Assembly (NCBI GenBank): GCA_031216915.1
Contig: CM062296.1
Location: 143,758,344 to 143,822,343, forward strand
Direction of reading: 5' to 3'
DNA from: Pictodentalium vernedei
Lineage: Eukaryota; Mollusca; Scaphopoda; Dentaliida; Dentaliidae
Length of the DNA stretch: 64,000 nt
In this document: positions 44,931 to 55,424 of the stretch, in pieces
Layout of the letters: each line of letters starts with the position of its first letter
Numbering within the stretch: the first letter of the stretch is position 1
Program-made: the position numbers and the translations under genes
Notes under the pieces: model-generated
Told to the model about the DNA's origin: nothing
What the model saw: only the letters and a program-made list of their open reading frames with translations
Databases searched by the model: none

Positions 44931-46974
44931 ACAAGAGGCCTCACAGGTGCTCATTTTGAACAGAACCTGATATAAACCGAGGCCACAAATGAATCTACAT
45001 TAAGCAATCAATCTTCATAGGATCCATTGTCAATCCTTGAGCCCCTCGTTAGTGGCTAAAATAGTTCAAGCATCATGCTTTTTCTTCAGGATCATAATGT
45101 AAAAAATGGAGCTCCCCTATGGAGCTCCTTGATATACAACCAATGTGGATTAATCTTTGTTATGCACCTCCAGAGAGTACTTAATAAAATGTTTCTAATT
45201 CTCCCGCTACATGGCTTCTTATAAAATTAACTTGGAATTATGTTTCTATTTTTAGGACACATTTGAGTCCTGTGATAGCTAGGGTTAATTTTTTTTATTT
45301 AAATGAAATATGTTTCCTACTTTTTCTGCATATCAAATTTTGTTGAAATCGGACTAAGAATTCCAAGTAGTGAACTAGATGTTGTATACCAAATATGAAA
45401 GACTGGGGATCTGAAGAAGATTTTTAAAGAAATTTCCTTATATTGAACTAAGTTAAAATTTGGGCTACCATAGGGAGCCCAAATTTGAACACAGGGACGA
45501 AATTTGAACAATCTTGAATTTGATCCCCCTAGAGATGTTGTACACCAAATATGAATGCAGTCTGACTGGAGGATCTGAAGAAGATTTTTTCAGATTATCC
45601 CCAGGATTTCCCTAAGTTAAATGGGAGCCCAAATCTTAATCCACGCACTCAAGTTGTAGAAACTTGAATCTGATCCCCCTAGAGATATTGTATACCAAAT
45701 ATGAAAGGATTCTGCCTGGTGAATCTGAAGATGATTTTTAAAGAAATTCCCTCATACCCATTGGGAGACCAAATATTAAACCTTGCTCTCGATTTGAACA
45801 AACTTGAATCTCATCCCCCTGGAGATGTTGTATATCAAATATGAAACCATTCGGATTGGTGGATCTGGATAAGAATTTTTAAAGAAATTTCCTCATATTG
45901 CACTAAGTTAAAATTTGGGCTGCCATAGGGAGCCCAAATATGAGCCCAGGGGCCCGATTTGAAAGAATTTGAATCTGACCTCCCTAGAGATGTTGTATAC
46001 CAAAAATGAAAGGATTATGACTGGTGGAACTGAGAAACATTTTTAAAGAAATTTCATCATATTGCACCAAGATGAATTTTTGGGCAACAATAAGAGCCCA
46101 AATATGAACCCAGAGACCTGATTTGAACATAGTTGAAACTGACACCTCAACTCCCCCCCCCCCCCCCCCCCCCCCCCCACTCCCACACACACACACCTAG
46201 AGATTTTATGTACCAAATATGAAAGCATGGTGACTGGTGGGTCTGAAGATGATTTTTTAAGATCATTCCCCATATTGCCCACAGTTAAAAATTCCCCCAA
46301 ATGTGAACCAAGGGGCTTCATTTTAACAAATTTATATCTGACCCCCCCCCCCCCCCCACCTCCCACCCCCCCCCCCTCCCCAGCCCTCCTATGGATGCTA
46401 TATACCAAATATCAAAAGATTCTGATCATTGATTCTGAAGATAATTTTTTCTAATATTTGCAAATATGCTGACTCCGCACCTTTCCGATTCCCCCCCTCC
46501 CTACAGACCACCCCGACACAACTGATGACAATTTTTTTTTACCATTCAGTTCTATGGGTCCTAAGGATGCTTCATACCAAATAATCTGTTCCGTGGGGTT
46601 TGGGAAATATTGGAGTTTGAAGATATTTCTATTTTAAGCTCCTGATGTTCACATGGGGACACAGGAAATTTTTTTTTCATAAATCAAGTACTTATGACCC
46701 AATAACATCACAAACCAAATTTGGTTCAAACTGGACCATCGGTTCAGAAAACAGAAATTTTGGGTGGGGCCAAAAAACTTGCCCCTCCCATTACAAAGGC
46801 AAATATTGCTTCACGAACTTCCTTTTAACAAACTTGAATCTGCACCTCAAAGGGAAGCTCCATACCAAATATCAAGTCATTGTACTCACTGGTTCATGAG
46901 AAGATTTAAAAAATATTTTGTGGCATTTTCCCCCACCCCCTTCGTATGGGGCAGGCATATTGAGTTGAACAAAA

Positions 46975-47182
46975 GTTAAAAAATTTATAGTAATTTATAT
47001 ATTTTTTATACTTACCAATGACCCAGACTTAGCTGGTGCTAATCTCCTTAATTCAGGGCCAAACACAAATTTTGCATCAAAAACCGAAAAATACATGTCC
47101 TATATGGCCCTCCATACATCCACTCCTCTGCACATGCGCAGTGTCAAGGAGGTCCCGAAATTGGCGCCAATTATCATTCTTA
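46975..47182. repeat. DIRS inverted terminal repeat, left (3' side)
   Basis: Inverted match to 53725-53928, from 'taccaatgacccagacttag' to 'gcgccaattatcattctta'. The extreme 36 bp (gttaaaaaatttatagtaat...) have only a shortened counterpart at the other end. The right repeat carries an extra ~21 bp (C-rich) near 53840-53860. Confidence 0.9.
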
Positions 47183-47255
47183 CAACCAGTGCCTGGTAAG
47201 CGTTATGTACTCATCGGGTAGGTATGAGTTCCCAACTCCTGGGAGGGCCATCCCC

Positions 47256-47344
47256 GTCTGGGTCATTGGTAAATATAAAAAATGTATAAATTACTATAAA
47301 TTTTTTAACATTTTTATACTGTACCAATGACCCAGACTTAGCTG
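47256..47344. repeat. DIRS internal complementary region (ICR)
   Basis: 47256-47309 is the reverse complement of the left terminus 46975-47028 (52 of 54 bases by eye), and 47310-47344 is the exact reverse complement of the right terminus 53894-53928 (35 of 35). The two abut at 47309/47310, so the ICR equals the two ends of the element joined. In DIRS-1 this region is held to template ligation of the ends in the circular intermediate. Confidence 0.93.
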
Positions 47345-47937
47345 AATAGTAAATAGGCTGGAGGGCCTAGGACATAAAGGAAAATCCAATAAGCTCAATT
47401 ATGTATAATAGAATATCCTCTCCAGGAGAAAAGAAGAGATAGGCTTTACATGTATCTGTCCTATTTATAATAAAGAAGAAAGACACAGTACCGATAAGTA
47501 ATTGAGGATAATAAACAATGATCTCTATTAACATCCAGTATAACCCTTTATACTAATATTTTTAAAGGTAAGCCAATAAATAAAGGAAGTCCAGAGAAAT
47601 GAGACTCTTTATATTCATTAAAAGTGTCCGAGGATTGTATATTAACGCTCGTTTGACACATGACATATACAAATGCTTCACACCGAGCTACATTTTAAAA
47701 ATATTACATGGATGATTAAACATTATCTTTACACTTTAAAACCATCCCGGTACCGATTCGGAATTACTGACTCTGGGGGAGGTATTCCCTTGCTTTTCAC
47801 TATAAAGCAGGTGACCTAAGGGAACCCCCCCCCCCCCCCCTTCCCCTTGCCCTGGGTCAAATACCCCAGAGCAAAGAGGGCAGCAGGACAGAGTCACTGC
47901 CGGAACAGAAAGCCTACATCACTATAGTTGCAACTGT
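47345..47937. other. DIRS 3' non-coding region
   Basis: Between the ICR and the recombinase stop codon. AT-rich with one C run (47827-47842). No frame or repeat recognised. Confidence 0.6.
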
Positions 47938-49707
47938 TTAGTGGACGATATTCTGAGCAACTGATAACGGACCTAAACAATGGAGGTCTCCAGAAATGGA
48001 CTCAATATTTCTGAGATAAAAATTAGTGAATGTGGAAGGTTGAGACCAATATGCAGCCTTCATTAGATCAGTAATAGCAATACAATTAGCATAGGCCCAA
48101 GAAGTCGAAAGAGCTCTTACTTCATGAGCTGAGATCTTGAGTGCCGACTGCTGAGAAGAAGATAATTTTTCATAAGCAGTACGAATAGTTAATTGAATCC
48201 ATCTAGCAATAGAATGAACCATAATATCCTTTCTATTAGGTATCAAAGACAGAAAGAAATGCTTACGTCCCTTTCTGATGAACTCAGATCTACGTCTGTA
48301 AATACGTATTGCTCTAACAGGACACAGTAGAGGCCTACGCCCATCAGATGATGGAAGGGCCTTAATAATAATAGGTTCAGGATACTTATTAGGAGCCTGA
48401 TTCTTAGCCAAAAATCCAACATTGGTGGTAAAGGTAATAGTATTACCGACACTACGGTAGTGAGAATCCTCCACAGATAGTGCATGAAGCTCACTAACTC
48501 TTCTAGCAGAAGAGAAAGCTAAGAGAAAAGATGTCTTATATGTTAAGAATTTGAAGTCAACTGTGTCAAGAGGCTCAAAAGGCACTTCTTTTAGCTTAAG
48601 AAGAATCCAGGCCAAATTCCACTTCGGAATTAATCTAAGGGTTCTAGGTCTATTTATCGAAAAATTTCTAACTAACTTAGATAAAGAGACATTAGTTCCA
48701 ATCATCAGGCTATCATGATGTGCATAGGTATCGGATAGCATAGACCTATAACCCTTAATGGTGATAGGCTGCAGATTAATCTCATCAAACAAGTATACTA
48801 GAAAGTTTGCTATGTCTGGAATGGAGGGATCATAAATATCTACTGAATGATCCTCACACCACTGACAAAAGACCCTCCACTGAGCAGCATAGTTTAGCGA
48901 AGAGGAGGTCCTCCTGCAGTTAGAAATCGCGTCCACTGCTCGTCCTGTAAAATGTTTTCCGTGCAAGAAGGACCGCACAATAGAAATACGTGAAGGTTTA
49001 CACCTTGAGGATTGTGATGGAGGATGCGCGATTTCCCTTGCGAAAGAAGATCTTCCCGTTGAGGAAGCTTCCTCGGCATGTCCCACAACAGATACCTGAG
49101 TAGATTTATCCACGGTCTCTGTGGAGACAGAGATGCTACCAACAGAATCTTGCATTGCGATTGTTTTATCTTGAGCAATATCTGCTGAATCAACGGCACT
49201 GGAGGATACGCATATCCTATCATTCCGTCCCAAGAGATCGAGAGAGCGTCTACTGCAAACGCTCGAGGATCCGGACAAGGTGACACATACATCTGCAACT
49301 GATTGTTGAGATGTGTCGCAAATAAATCTATCATTGGCCGTTCCCATTGGTAGCCAATCTGATTGAATACTTGCTTGTTGAGAGTCCATTCTGACGGCAA
49401 CAGGCGACCCCTCCGTGAAAGGGAGTCTGCTAAGACGTTCAGACGACCCGGAATATGACGGATGGAGAGAAGAATCTGATGTTCTAGTACAAACAGAAGA
49501 ATTCTTTCCGTTAGATTGAGCAACGGAATGGAATGAGTGCCACCTTGGTTCCAAATATACGCAACTACTGTCGTATTGTCGGACATAATTTGCACGTGTG
49601 CATTCTGAATAACGTCTATCCAATGACGTAGAGCAAGCCAAATCGACATCATCTCTTTGATGTTGATGTGCTTGCTTAGAAACTGCGGATCCCAAAGAAC
49701 CTGGCAC
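47938..49707 (-). CDS. DIRS tyrosine recombinase (YR)
   Basis: Open for 589 codons, but only the last ~350 look like the enzyme; the first ~225 lie over the RNase H frame and the true start is unknown (probably near 49030). The core shows SLNYAAQWRVFCQWC and a SAM-like binding domain, then the catalytic residues: Arg in FSSARRVSELHAL (about 402-403), His-x-x-Arg in SAHEVRALS (His528, Arg531), and the nucleophile Tyr564 in NFYLR after YWSQPSTF. It cuts and rejoins DNA to integrate the circular DIRS intermediate without an integrase. The catalytic set appears complete and I see no internal stop. Its overlap with the upstream RT/RNase H frame is usual for DIRS elements. Confidence 0.9.
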   Translation of the reverse strand: MPGSLGSAVSKQAHQHQRDDVDLACSTSLDRRYSECTRANYVRQYDSSCVYLEPRWHSFHSVAQSNGKNSSVCTRTSDSSLHPSYSGSSERLSRLPFTEGSPVAVRMDSQQASIQSDWLPMGTANDRFICDTSQQSVADVCVTLSGSSSVCSRRSLDLLGRNDRICVSSSAVDSADIAQDKTIAMQDSVGSISVSTETVDKSTQVSVVGHAEEASSTGRSSFAREIAHPPSQSSRCKPSRISIVRSFLHGKHFTGRAVDAISNCRRTSSSLNYAAQWRVFCQWCEDHSVDIYDPSIPDIANFLVYLFDEINLQPITIKGYRSMLSDTYAHHDSLMIGTNVSLSKLVRNFSINRPRTLRLIPKWNLAWILLKLKEVPFEPLDTVDFKFLTYKTSFLLAFSSARRVSELHALSVEDSHYRSVGNTITFTTNVGFLAKNQAPNKYPEPIIIKALPSSDGRRPLLCPVRAIRIYRRRSEFIRKGRKHFFLSLIPNRKDIMVHSIARWIQLTIRTAYEKLSSSQQSALKISAHEVRALSTSWAYANCIAITDLMKAAYWSQPSTFTNFYLRNIESISGDLHCLGPLSVAQNIVH

Positions 49708-50438
49708 TTCAAATCCGATGGGCTCAGTGTCGCGCCCCAGCCTGTTTGACTAGCATCCGTCATAATCGTAAAACTCGGATCTGGCAACTGCAGTGGAACT
49801 CCCTGAGTTAACCACTGTATGTCTGCCCAAGTCTGAATCTCTTGTTTCACTTGGCTTGACAAGAGTATGTCCGTTTCGAGCGAATGAATCTTCACTCTCC
49901 AATTCTGAGTCAGATAGACCTGGAGAGGACGAGTGCGTAGCCGCCCCATCGGAATGAGATCCGAGGCCGCTCTGCACAGACCTATTAGTCTCATGAATTC
50001 CCTCGCTGACACTTTGTCTGAGTGAAGACAATAGCGAGCATAACAACTGACTAATTTCGCTCTGGTTAACGGCAGACAAACCAGATTGTTGTGCGTCTCG
50101 AAGCTCATTCCCAGGTGGGTAAATGACTTGGACGGCGCCAGATCCGACTTCTCTTCGTTTACTATGAAACCGAGACGTCGGAGCAATAGAAGCAGATTGT
50201 GCATGTCGTTCTGAAGCGTTAACTCGTTGCCGTATCTCTGAAGAATATCGTCCAGGTAAGCCGACGTTACCGCAGACGAATGAGCTCGGAAATGAGTCAT
50301 TACCGAGTTCATTACTCGAGTGAATGCCCAGGGCGCTAGATTCAGACCAAAGCACATCGCTCGGAACTGATAAACAACACCTAGGACAGCGAAGATACTT
50401 TCTGAATACAGGATGTACCATGACGTGAAAGTACGCAT
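48894..50438 (-). CDS. DIRS reverse transcriptase (C-terminal part) and RNase H
   Basis: 514 codons, continuing the RT begun in another frame upstream. It holds the RT palm motifs FGLNLAPWAF and YLDD (residues 61-64, catalytic aspartates), then a DIRS-type RNase H with the acidic set D228 (TDAS), E262 (IKEMM), D287 (SDNTT) and D338 (ADSLSR). After it comes a segment DLFATHLNNQLQMYVSPCPD...VDALSISWDG seen in many animal DIRS elements. The first ~14 codons are out-of-frame sequence before the frame break near 50385-50392; the functional sequence starts at about FAVLGVVYQF. It overlaps the recombinase frame at its 3' end. Confidence 0.9.
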   Translation of the reverse strand: MRTFTSWYILYSESIFAVLGVVYQFRAMCFGLNLAPWAFTRVMNSVMTHFRAHSSAVTSAYLDDILQRYGNELTLQNDMHNLLLLLRRLGFIVNEEKSDLAPSKSFTHLGMSFETHNNLVCLPLTRAKLVSCYARYCLHSDKVSAREFMRLIGLCRAASDLIPMGRLRTRPLQVYLTQNWRVKIHSLETDILLSSQVKQEIQTWADIQWLTQGVPLQLPDPSFTIMTDASQTGWGATLSPSDLKCQVLWDPQFLSKHINIKEMMSIWLALRHWIDVIQNAHVQIMSDNTTVVAYIWNQGGTHSIPLLNLTERILLFVLEHQILLSIRHIPGRLNVLADSLSRRGRLLPSEWTLNKQVFNQIGYQWERPMIDLFATHLNNQLQMYVSPCPDPRAFAVDALSISWDGMIGYAYPPVPLIQQILLKIKQSQCKILLVASLSPQRPWINLLRYLLWDMPRKLPQREDLLSQGKSRILHHNPQGVNLHVFLLCGPSCTENILQDEQWTRFLTAGGPPLR

Positions 50439-51045
50439 CCTTGAGGTCTATGCTCGCAGCATAGTCGTTCACCCGAATGCTCGCTCTGACCGATCGAATG
50501 GTCTCCATATAAAACTTTGGAGCCACAATCAGCTTGTTTATCCAGCTTAAGTCGATCACTGGACGGAACGAGCCGTCTGGCTTCGGAACCAGAAAAAGAT
50601 GGCTGTAGAAACCTGGAGATTCCTGGTTTTCTACGACCTCTATCGCATTCTTCGTTAAAAGAGACTGGACTTCTGATAGAAGTGCCGTTCTTTTCTGACA
50701 ATTTGACGGAAGCTGAGTCCATCTTGGACTTCGAGTTAATGGAGGTTTGCCTTTGAAGGACAGTTTTAGTCCTTCCGAAATAACCCCTCGAACCCAAGGG
50801 TCCTCCGTAATTGATTCCCAATTGCTTGAGAAACTCGACAGTCTTCCACCCACCGGAACGCGACAGAGGTCTAGACCATCACTTCCTGGATCCGCGAGGC
50901 TTGCGGTAGGAGAAACCACGTCCTCCGCGACACGCACCTCGCCCCGTCGGCCTAGGGACATCTGACCGGTTATTTCGGCCAGCATAACGGCCCCTAGTCG
51001 AGTCGCTACTCTGCCGGTCTCTAGTGTAAGACCTAGAGGACGCAT
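50385..51045 (-). CDS. DIRS reverse transcriptase, N-terminal part
   Basis: From an ATG at 51045 the frame reads through VGGRLSSFSSNWESITEDPWV, a typical DIRS RT lead-in, to SFRPVIDLSWINKL and SIDLKDAYFHV (first catalytic Asp) and RKYLR. The RT then continues in another frame from about 50390 (FAVLGVV), so a one-base loss or gain has broken the gene between RKYLR and FAVLG. The start overlaps the end of the gag-like region in a different frame; the native start is uncertain. Confidence 0.85.
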
Positions 51046-51262
51046 AGGAACCTCTATAGGAACTTCCCCTGGACGAACTCGTCCCGGAAGTGCCTGGCCT
51101 ACTCCTGTCTGCTGGTTCCGATTTCTTGGAAGCAGACTTAAACAGCAGAGAGTCCGAAGCTTTCTTTGTTAATTTATCATATATATCAGAAAGCTTGCCA
51201 CTGAAGAGAAACTCTCCAGAGACCGGAGCGACTCTAAGAGAGTTTTTCACCTTACTGTCCAC
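50879..51262 (-). CDS. DIRS gag-like protein, C-terminal part (shifted frame)
   Basis: Reads DSKVKNSLRVAPVSGEFLFSG, the natural continuation of the gag-like helical domain, then a Ser-rich piece and an Arg/Gly-rich tail (GRGACRGGRGFSYRKPRG) likely to bind nucleic acid. It is displaced by one base from the upstream part. It overlaps the start of the RT frame, as in related elements. Confidence 0.8.
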   Translation of the reverse strand: MDSKVKNSLRVAPVSGEFLFSGKLSDIYDKLTKKASDSLLFKSASKKSEPADRSRPGTSGTSSSRGSSYRGSYASSRSYTRDRQSSDSTRGRYAGRNNRSDVPRPTGRGACRGGRGFSYRKPRGSRK

Positions 51263-53019
51263 GCGTGTGGAAGTAGCCAGGCCGCGTCACGTCGAGCTAA
51301 CTCCAGATTTGCCACTGAAAGGGCGGAGTTATAAGTGGAAAAAGCTATGGCCCTAGACAGAACTCTTAAAGACGTTTGTACGTCTTGAAACTCTGGTCCT
51401 TCAAAGCGTAATGACAATGCTCTAGTAAGGTGATCTGCGTAGGAAAGAGCGTCTAAACTAGCTCTGTTAGACGATATCATCGTTTCCATCATAGACGACG
51501 GAAGTGACATAGACGACGGCATGGAAATATCAAGGTCTTCAGCCTGGTTGTCTAAACGCAGAGGAACTCTCTGGATGCCCTGACCTGCTGTATCAAACTT
51601 GTTCCTTTGATTAATAAACGGCAGCTGTAGAGCAGATGCCGGTAGGAAGGCTGACCTGCCCGTCTTGTTGGCAAGTTTATCAATAGCGTCATTCAATAAC
51701 TCAAAAATCCGAGAGACATTCTTGGATTGTGACGGAAATTCCGGGACAATGTCCCTAAACCGATTAAAAAACTTGGTGTCCAGTGGCGCTATCACCCTCC
51801 TATCTGGCTGCGCAGCATTTTGGTCTGGCGGAACAACTTCTGGAAGGTAATGCCGGATGAATTCTACGGCTATTTTATGTTGTTCCGAAAGGGAAATATC
51901 TAACTCAGCAGAATCCCTTTCGCCATCCTGCCGGACCTCATGTAAATCATGTAAATCTCGGTCGTCCGCACCGGATCCAGCGGCGGAACCTACCGACCCA
52001 GCATCTTCTGACATTTCATGTTCCGACAGAGGCTCTGCCGGTTGCTGGGATGCTGCGATTAACTTTGCTATCTGTGATGGCACATCCGTTACAGGGGCCT
52101 GGGGAGCGGCGGTCTTACTGGATTTAGCCGCCGGAAGCTCCCTGGATGTTGCATCCTGCATACATCTTTTATGCGAACGTCCGGATGAAGAAGGCCTCGA
52201 ATCCCTGGCTACCGGATGGCGTGACCTGGTTGCCGTGGAATCCCTGGTCGGCGAAGCTGACTGTAATTCACTGGGCACATAGCCAAGGTGCGGTCGAGTG
52301 TGCTGCTGAGAGGATATGGAAGCCTTATAGGTAGCCTCGGCGGACTGCCTATATACCGGAGCATCCCGAGCGGCGGACGTATGCTCCGACTGCGTAACAC
52401 TACGGACTACAACATCTGGTCCCAGATGCTGCTGTATGAGAGAGGGACCTCTCTCGCTTGCAGCCCGTGCCGAACTGGATAAGCTAAACACCGGACTGTC
52501 AGGCTTCCTCCGATCCATCCTCCTTTCCGTCGTCACTGGGTGTACACGTGGATGTTTTATAGTGCTCGCAACACCCGACTCTCTCTGCTGGACCGCAACG
52601 GATGAACCCGAGTGCTGCCGCATTCGGTGAATGGACGCAACCCCGGTCGAGCTAGCGGACGTCAACCCCTTCGGGCTCCTTTCAGGGAATTGACGAATCT
52701 CCATGAGCACTTTTGCCGCTAGCTCTTCGCTTGTATGTGACGACGGAGGCACACTTCTGGACGACATCACGGAAACATCACCCTGTTCTTGTTCCTCTGA
52801 AAAAGAGAGTGAAACACTAGAGTGACTCTGAGGAGAAAGAACCGGAATGGACCTTTCTCCAGGAACAACATACCGTGACACACGTTTCCAACGTTTTTCA
52901 TCCCATTTGAAACACACAGAACAAAGATCAGTGCGAGTACAGAGAGAACAATTAATACAGAGATCATGAGAATCATAGGAAGATTTCCTCCTATTACAAT
53001 TTGAACAATAATCATTCAT
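51255..53019 (-). CDS. DIRS gag-like protein, N-terminal part
   Basis: About 588 codons from an ATG at 53019. The N-terminus has a cysteine cluster (C5, C8, C21, C24, C27, C33, C36) followed by WDEKRWKRV, like the zinc-binding start of DIRS gag proteins. The middle is Ser/Arg-rich and disordered, and the last ~230 residues (from about EHKIAVEFIRHYLPEV to LELARRDAAWLLPHA) form the conserved helical part. The frame runs out shortly after LLPHA, where the expected continuation is found in the next frame from about 51262, which marks a single-base frame break. Confidence 0.85.
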
Positions 53020-53724
53020 TGTGAAATGTAAACAATCAAAGTACTCGCACTAATCCTTGAAAATAAAGATACATAATACAACAATCCATTATATTCATTA
53101 ATAAATAATGATTTGAAAGGAAAAAATTTTTTAAGAAAAAAAATTTTTTCAGAAGAAAAAAAAGTGTCAACAAACCGGAAACATGACTCCAGGCACTGAA
53201 ACAAACATGGCCCGAAATCAGTCACCAATTAAAACACTATCTGATGCAAAACAGAGGCTTCCAGAGAAGAAACTGTAGAACATCAGATGGTAGATGCAGA
53301 CCAAAACGCCTAAACACCCCTAGGGTGAGGACGTAAACATGGGGAAAAAACAGAAATAAATCTGTTACCAAGCCAAAACTCCCAAGAAATTTTAGTAATA
53401 AACATTACAAAAAAATAAGCCAAAACATGGGAGAATAGCTAGGGGGGAATAAGGAAGGTAGAGAGGAAACACTGATCAAACAATGGTACTTCATAGCAAG
53501 AATGACATCAGGGCTATGCCTTGAAAAAAGGCAACTAGAAATAATTTCATAAAATAATTTTAAGTCACAGCCCTGAACATTTTCTTGCACTAAATTTTTT
53601 CCTCTCCTCCTAATGTATCCTCTTTATTTCCACCATTTCTCTCATGAATATGTGTCTGGCATCATGAAAACTGAGATTTGGAAGCACAAATAACAGAGAA
53701 GTGTGACTGTTTTGAGGGCCAAAC
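53020..53724. other. DIRS 5' non-coding region
   Basis: Between the right terminal repeat and the gag-like start. AT-rich with long T/A runs at 53120-53165 (an A/T foldback). It probably holds the promoter, but I cannot point to elements. Confidence 0.5.
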
Positions 53725-53928
53725 TAAGAATGATAATTGGCGCCAATTTCGGGACCTCCTTGACACTGCGCATGCGCAGAGGAGTGGATGTATGGAGGGC
53801 CATATAGGACATGTATTTTTCGGTTTTAGATGCAAATTTTGGGGATTGGGGGGGCAAAATTTGTGTTTGGCCCTGAATTAAGGAGATTAGCACCAGCTAA
53901 GTCTGGGTCATTGGTACAGTATAAAAAT
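53725..53928. repeat. DIRS inverted terminal repeat, right (5' side)
   Basis: Begins taagaatgataattggcgcc and ends 'gtctgggtcattggtacagt' plus 'ataaaaat'. It is complementary to 46975-47182 apart from a C-rich 21-bp insertion and the shortened extreme end. Confidence 0.9.
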
Positions 53929-54283
53929 ATGCAATGCCCCTTCAGCACTATCACACACACAAACTTTCACTTGAATTGGCACAGTGATTTTGGGGGAGAA
54001 GACCAAAACATGGTGTTGACGGACGACGGATGGAGAGCGATTAGATGAGCTCAGATTTACTTCGTCAAGGTGAGCTGATAACCATGATAAAATTACTGTA
54101 GATTGTAAATTCTGGAATATGTGCGTATTCACTTGTTTGTGAACATAGTTGAAAAATTTCATCAAAATTAGTTCACAAATGTATGCTGAGTTGTGTGCAG
54201 AAGAAGCTCATATAGAAATCTTTTACAGGGGGGAATGCCACCGGTTGAAACAGAGGTTTTAAAAAGACTCTTAACTCCAGAAA

Positions 54284-54641
54284 AAACAAGAAGAATGTTA
54301 CTAAGGTAACACATGCACCCCCCCCCCCCCCCATGACCTTCACCTTGCAGATGCGGAGGAAACTATTATATGCGACACACCTTCTGACTGTCCTTAACAT
54401 TTGTAAAAAGTTTAACAATTGTACTATGATTCGTTTCTGAGTTATGGCTGAGATACGAATATTGACCGATTTTTAGTGTGACCTTGAAATGTGACCTTGA
54501 CATTGAAGATATGAACCCGGCTATGGTTATGTGACACATCCTCCCATGGTCCTAACAGGTTTCGAGTTATTGGCTCGGACACACACACACGCACACTTCA
54601 ATCACTATATGCCACCCGACTTAAGTCAGGGGGCATAAAAA
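54284..54641. mobile_element. J-family element J1
   Basis: Starts aacaagaagaatgttactaa followed by 'ggtaacacatgc' and a 14-15 C run, body 'ctgactgtccttaacatttg' and 'tttctgagttatggctgaga', a (CA)n stretch, and the end 'cacccgacttaagtcagggg' then 'gcataaaaa'. The 3' end is again a hairpin followed by TAAAAA. Uninterrupted reference for J2. Confidence 0.75.
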
Positions 54642-55241
54642 TGGACAAAACCAGTTACTCGTGAATATCCTTTCCCCAATGGTGGTCTATCAGCACACCA
54701 AAGACCATTTAAATCGAACATCCTCCGACTGAGATATGAAGGTCCAAAGTTGTTATGGACGAATGGACAAACAGACAAATGAACAGATAGATGGACAGGC
54801 AGACCCAATTTCTATATCCCTCACAAACTTAGTTTTAGTCTTTTTAAACAATATTTATTTCCAACCTCAGTGAGTACAGTATACAACATGAAGATGTTTG
54901 TGGATTCGACAGTAAGCCGTTGGCTTGTACAAGGTCGTTTCCACACCAAACTTAGTTTTGGTGGGAGATAAATCTTCTAAGTTCAAGGGGAAATACCCTG
55001 GCAGAAATCATCCCACATTTGACCAAAACGAGCCAAATAATTATGTTGATATATTTCTCAAGGACTTTTCATGACTCTTCACAAGAAAGTCCAATTTTCA
55101 AGCACTTTCAAGAGCCAAATATTTCAGTTCTGAAATCCTAGAACTTTTTGTGACCCAAATGAATCTGTAAATAAAACCCAAGGGGTATAAAACATAAACA
55201 GGCACTTAATTATGGATGAATGAATTGATCACAGCTGTAAA
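54642..55241. other. intron, no clear element
   Basis: A decayed repeat tail (gacaaacagacaaatgaacag) at 54765-54805 resembles the ends of tandem-core elements; the rest is unique. Confidence 0.4.
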
Positions 55242-55424
55242 TTAACCCTTTACCTAACAAACTGGTCACACCTGCCTGCATAATTTACAAATTGTAGTCG
55301 AGAAAGAAAATTTTTTTTTAAAAAAATATGAACCAAACTTTTTCATGTGACCCCACATCGAGGTCATTCCAATGATAGATAACATGAAATGGTGTTTCCA
55401 AAGTTGTTTGAAAAATTTGAAAAA

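Larger units (their letters stand above)
46975..53928 (-). mobile_element. DIRS-1-like tyrosine-recombinase retrotransposon, 6954 bp
   Basis: Minus-strand element with inverted terminal repeats (right 53725-53928, left 46975-47182), gag-like, RT/RNase H and tyrosine recombinase regions in order, and an internal complementary region at 47256-47344. This layout is diagnostic of DIRS-1-like elements, which integrate via a circular intermediate and recombinase, not an integrase. Host D5 sequence resumes on both sides (left 'ttgagttgaacaaaa', right 'atgcaatgcccct'), agreeing with the uninterrupted D4 tail at 41790-41820. The coding regions carry at least two frame breaks, so this copy is probably not autonomous. 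Confidence 0.93.
44931..54078. mobile_element. D-family element D5 split by the DIRS retrotransposon
   Basis: Starts acaagaggcctcacaggtgc; the left part runs to 46974 and the right part from 53929 to 54078, ending 'gatttacttcgtcaaggtga' and 'gctgataa' (a decayed AGCTAAAAA end). Units of 170-185 bp with 'gatgttgtataccaaatatg'. Two long C runs (about 46153-46178 and 46342-46371) lie at the 'cttgaatctcacccc' position of units. Confidence 0.85.

Noticed and set aside
46043..46454. Gly- or Pro-rich frames near the C runs
   Set aside because: They are translations of the homopolymer C/G tracts in D units.
50517..52630. Plus-strand frames of 60-140 codons across the DIRS element
   Set aside because: They lie antisense to the gag-like and RT regions, which carry clear family motifs in the minus frames.
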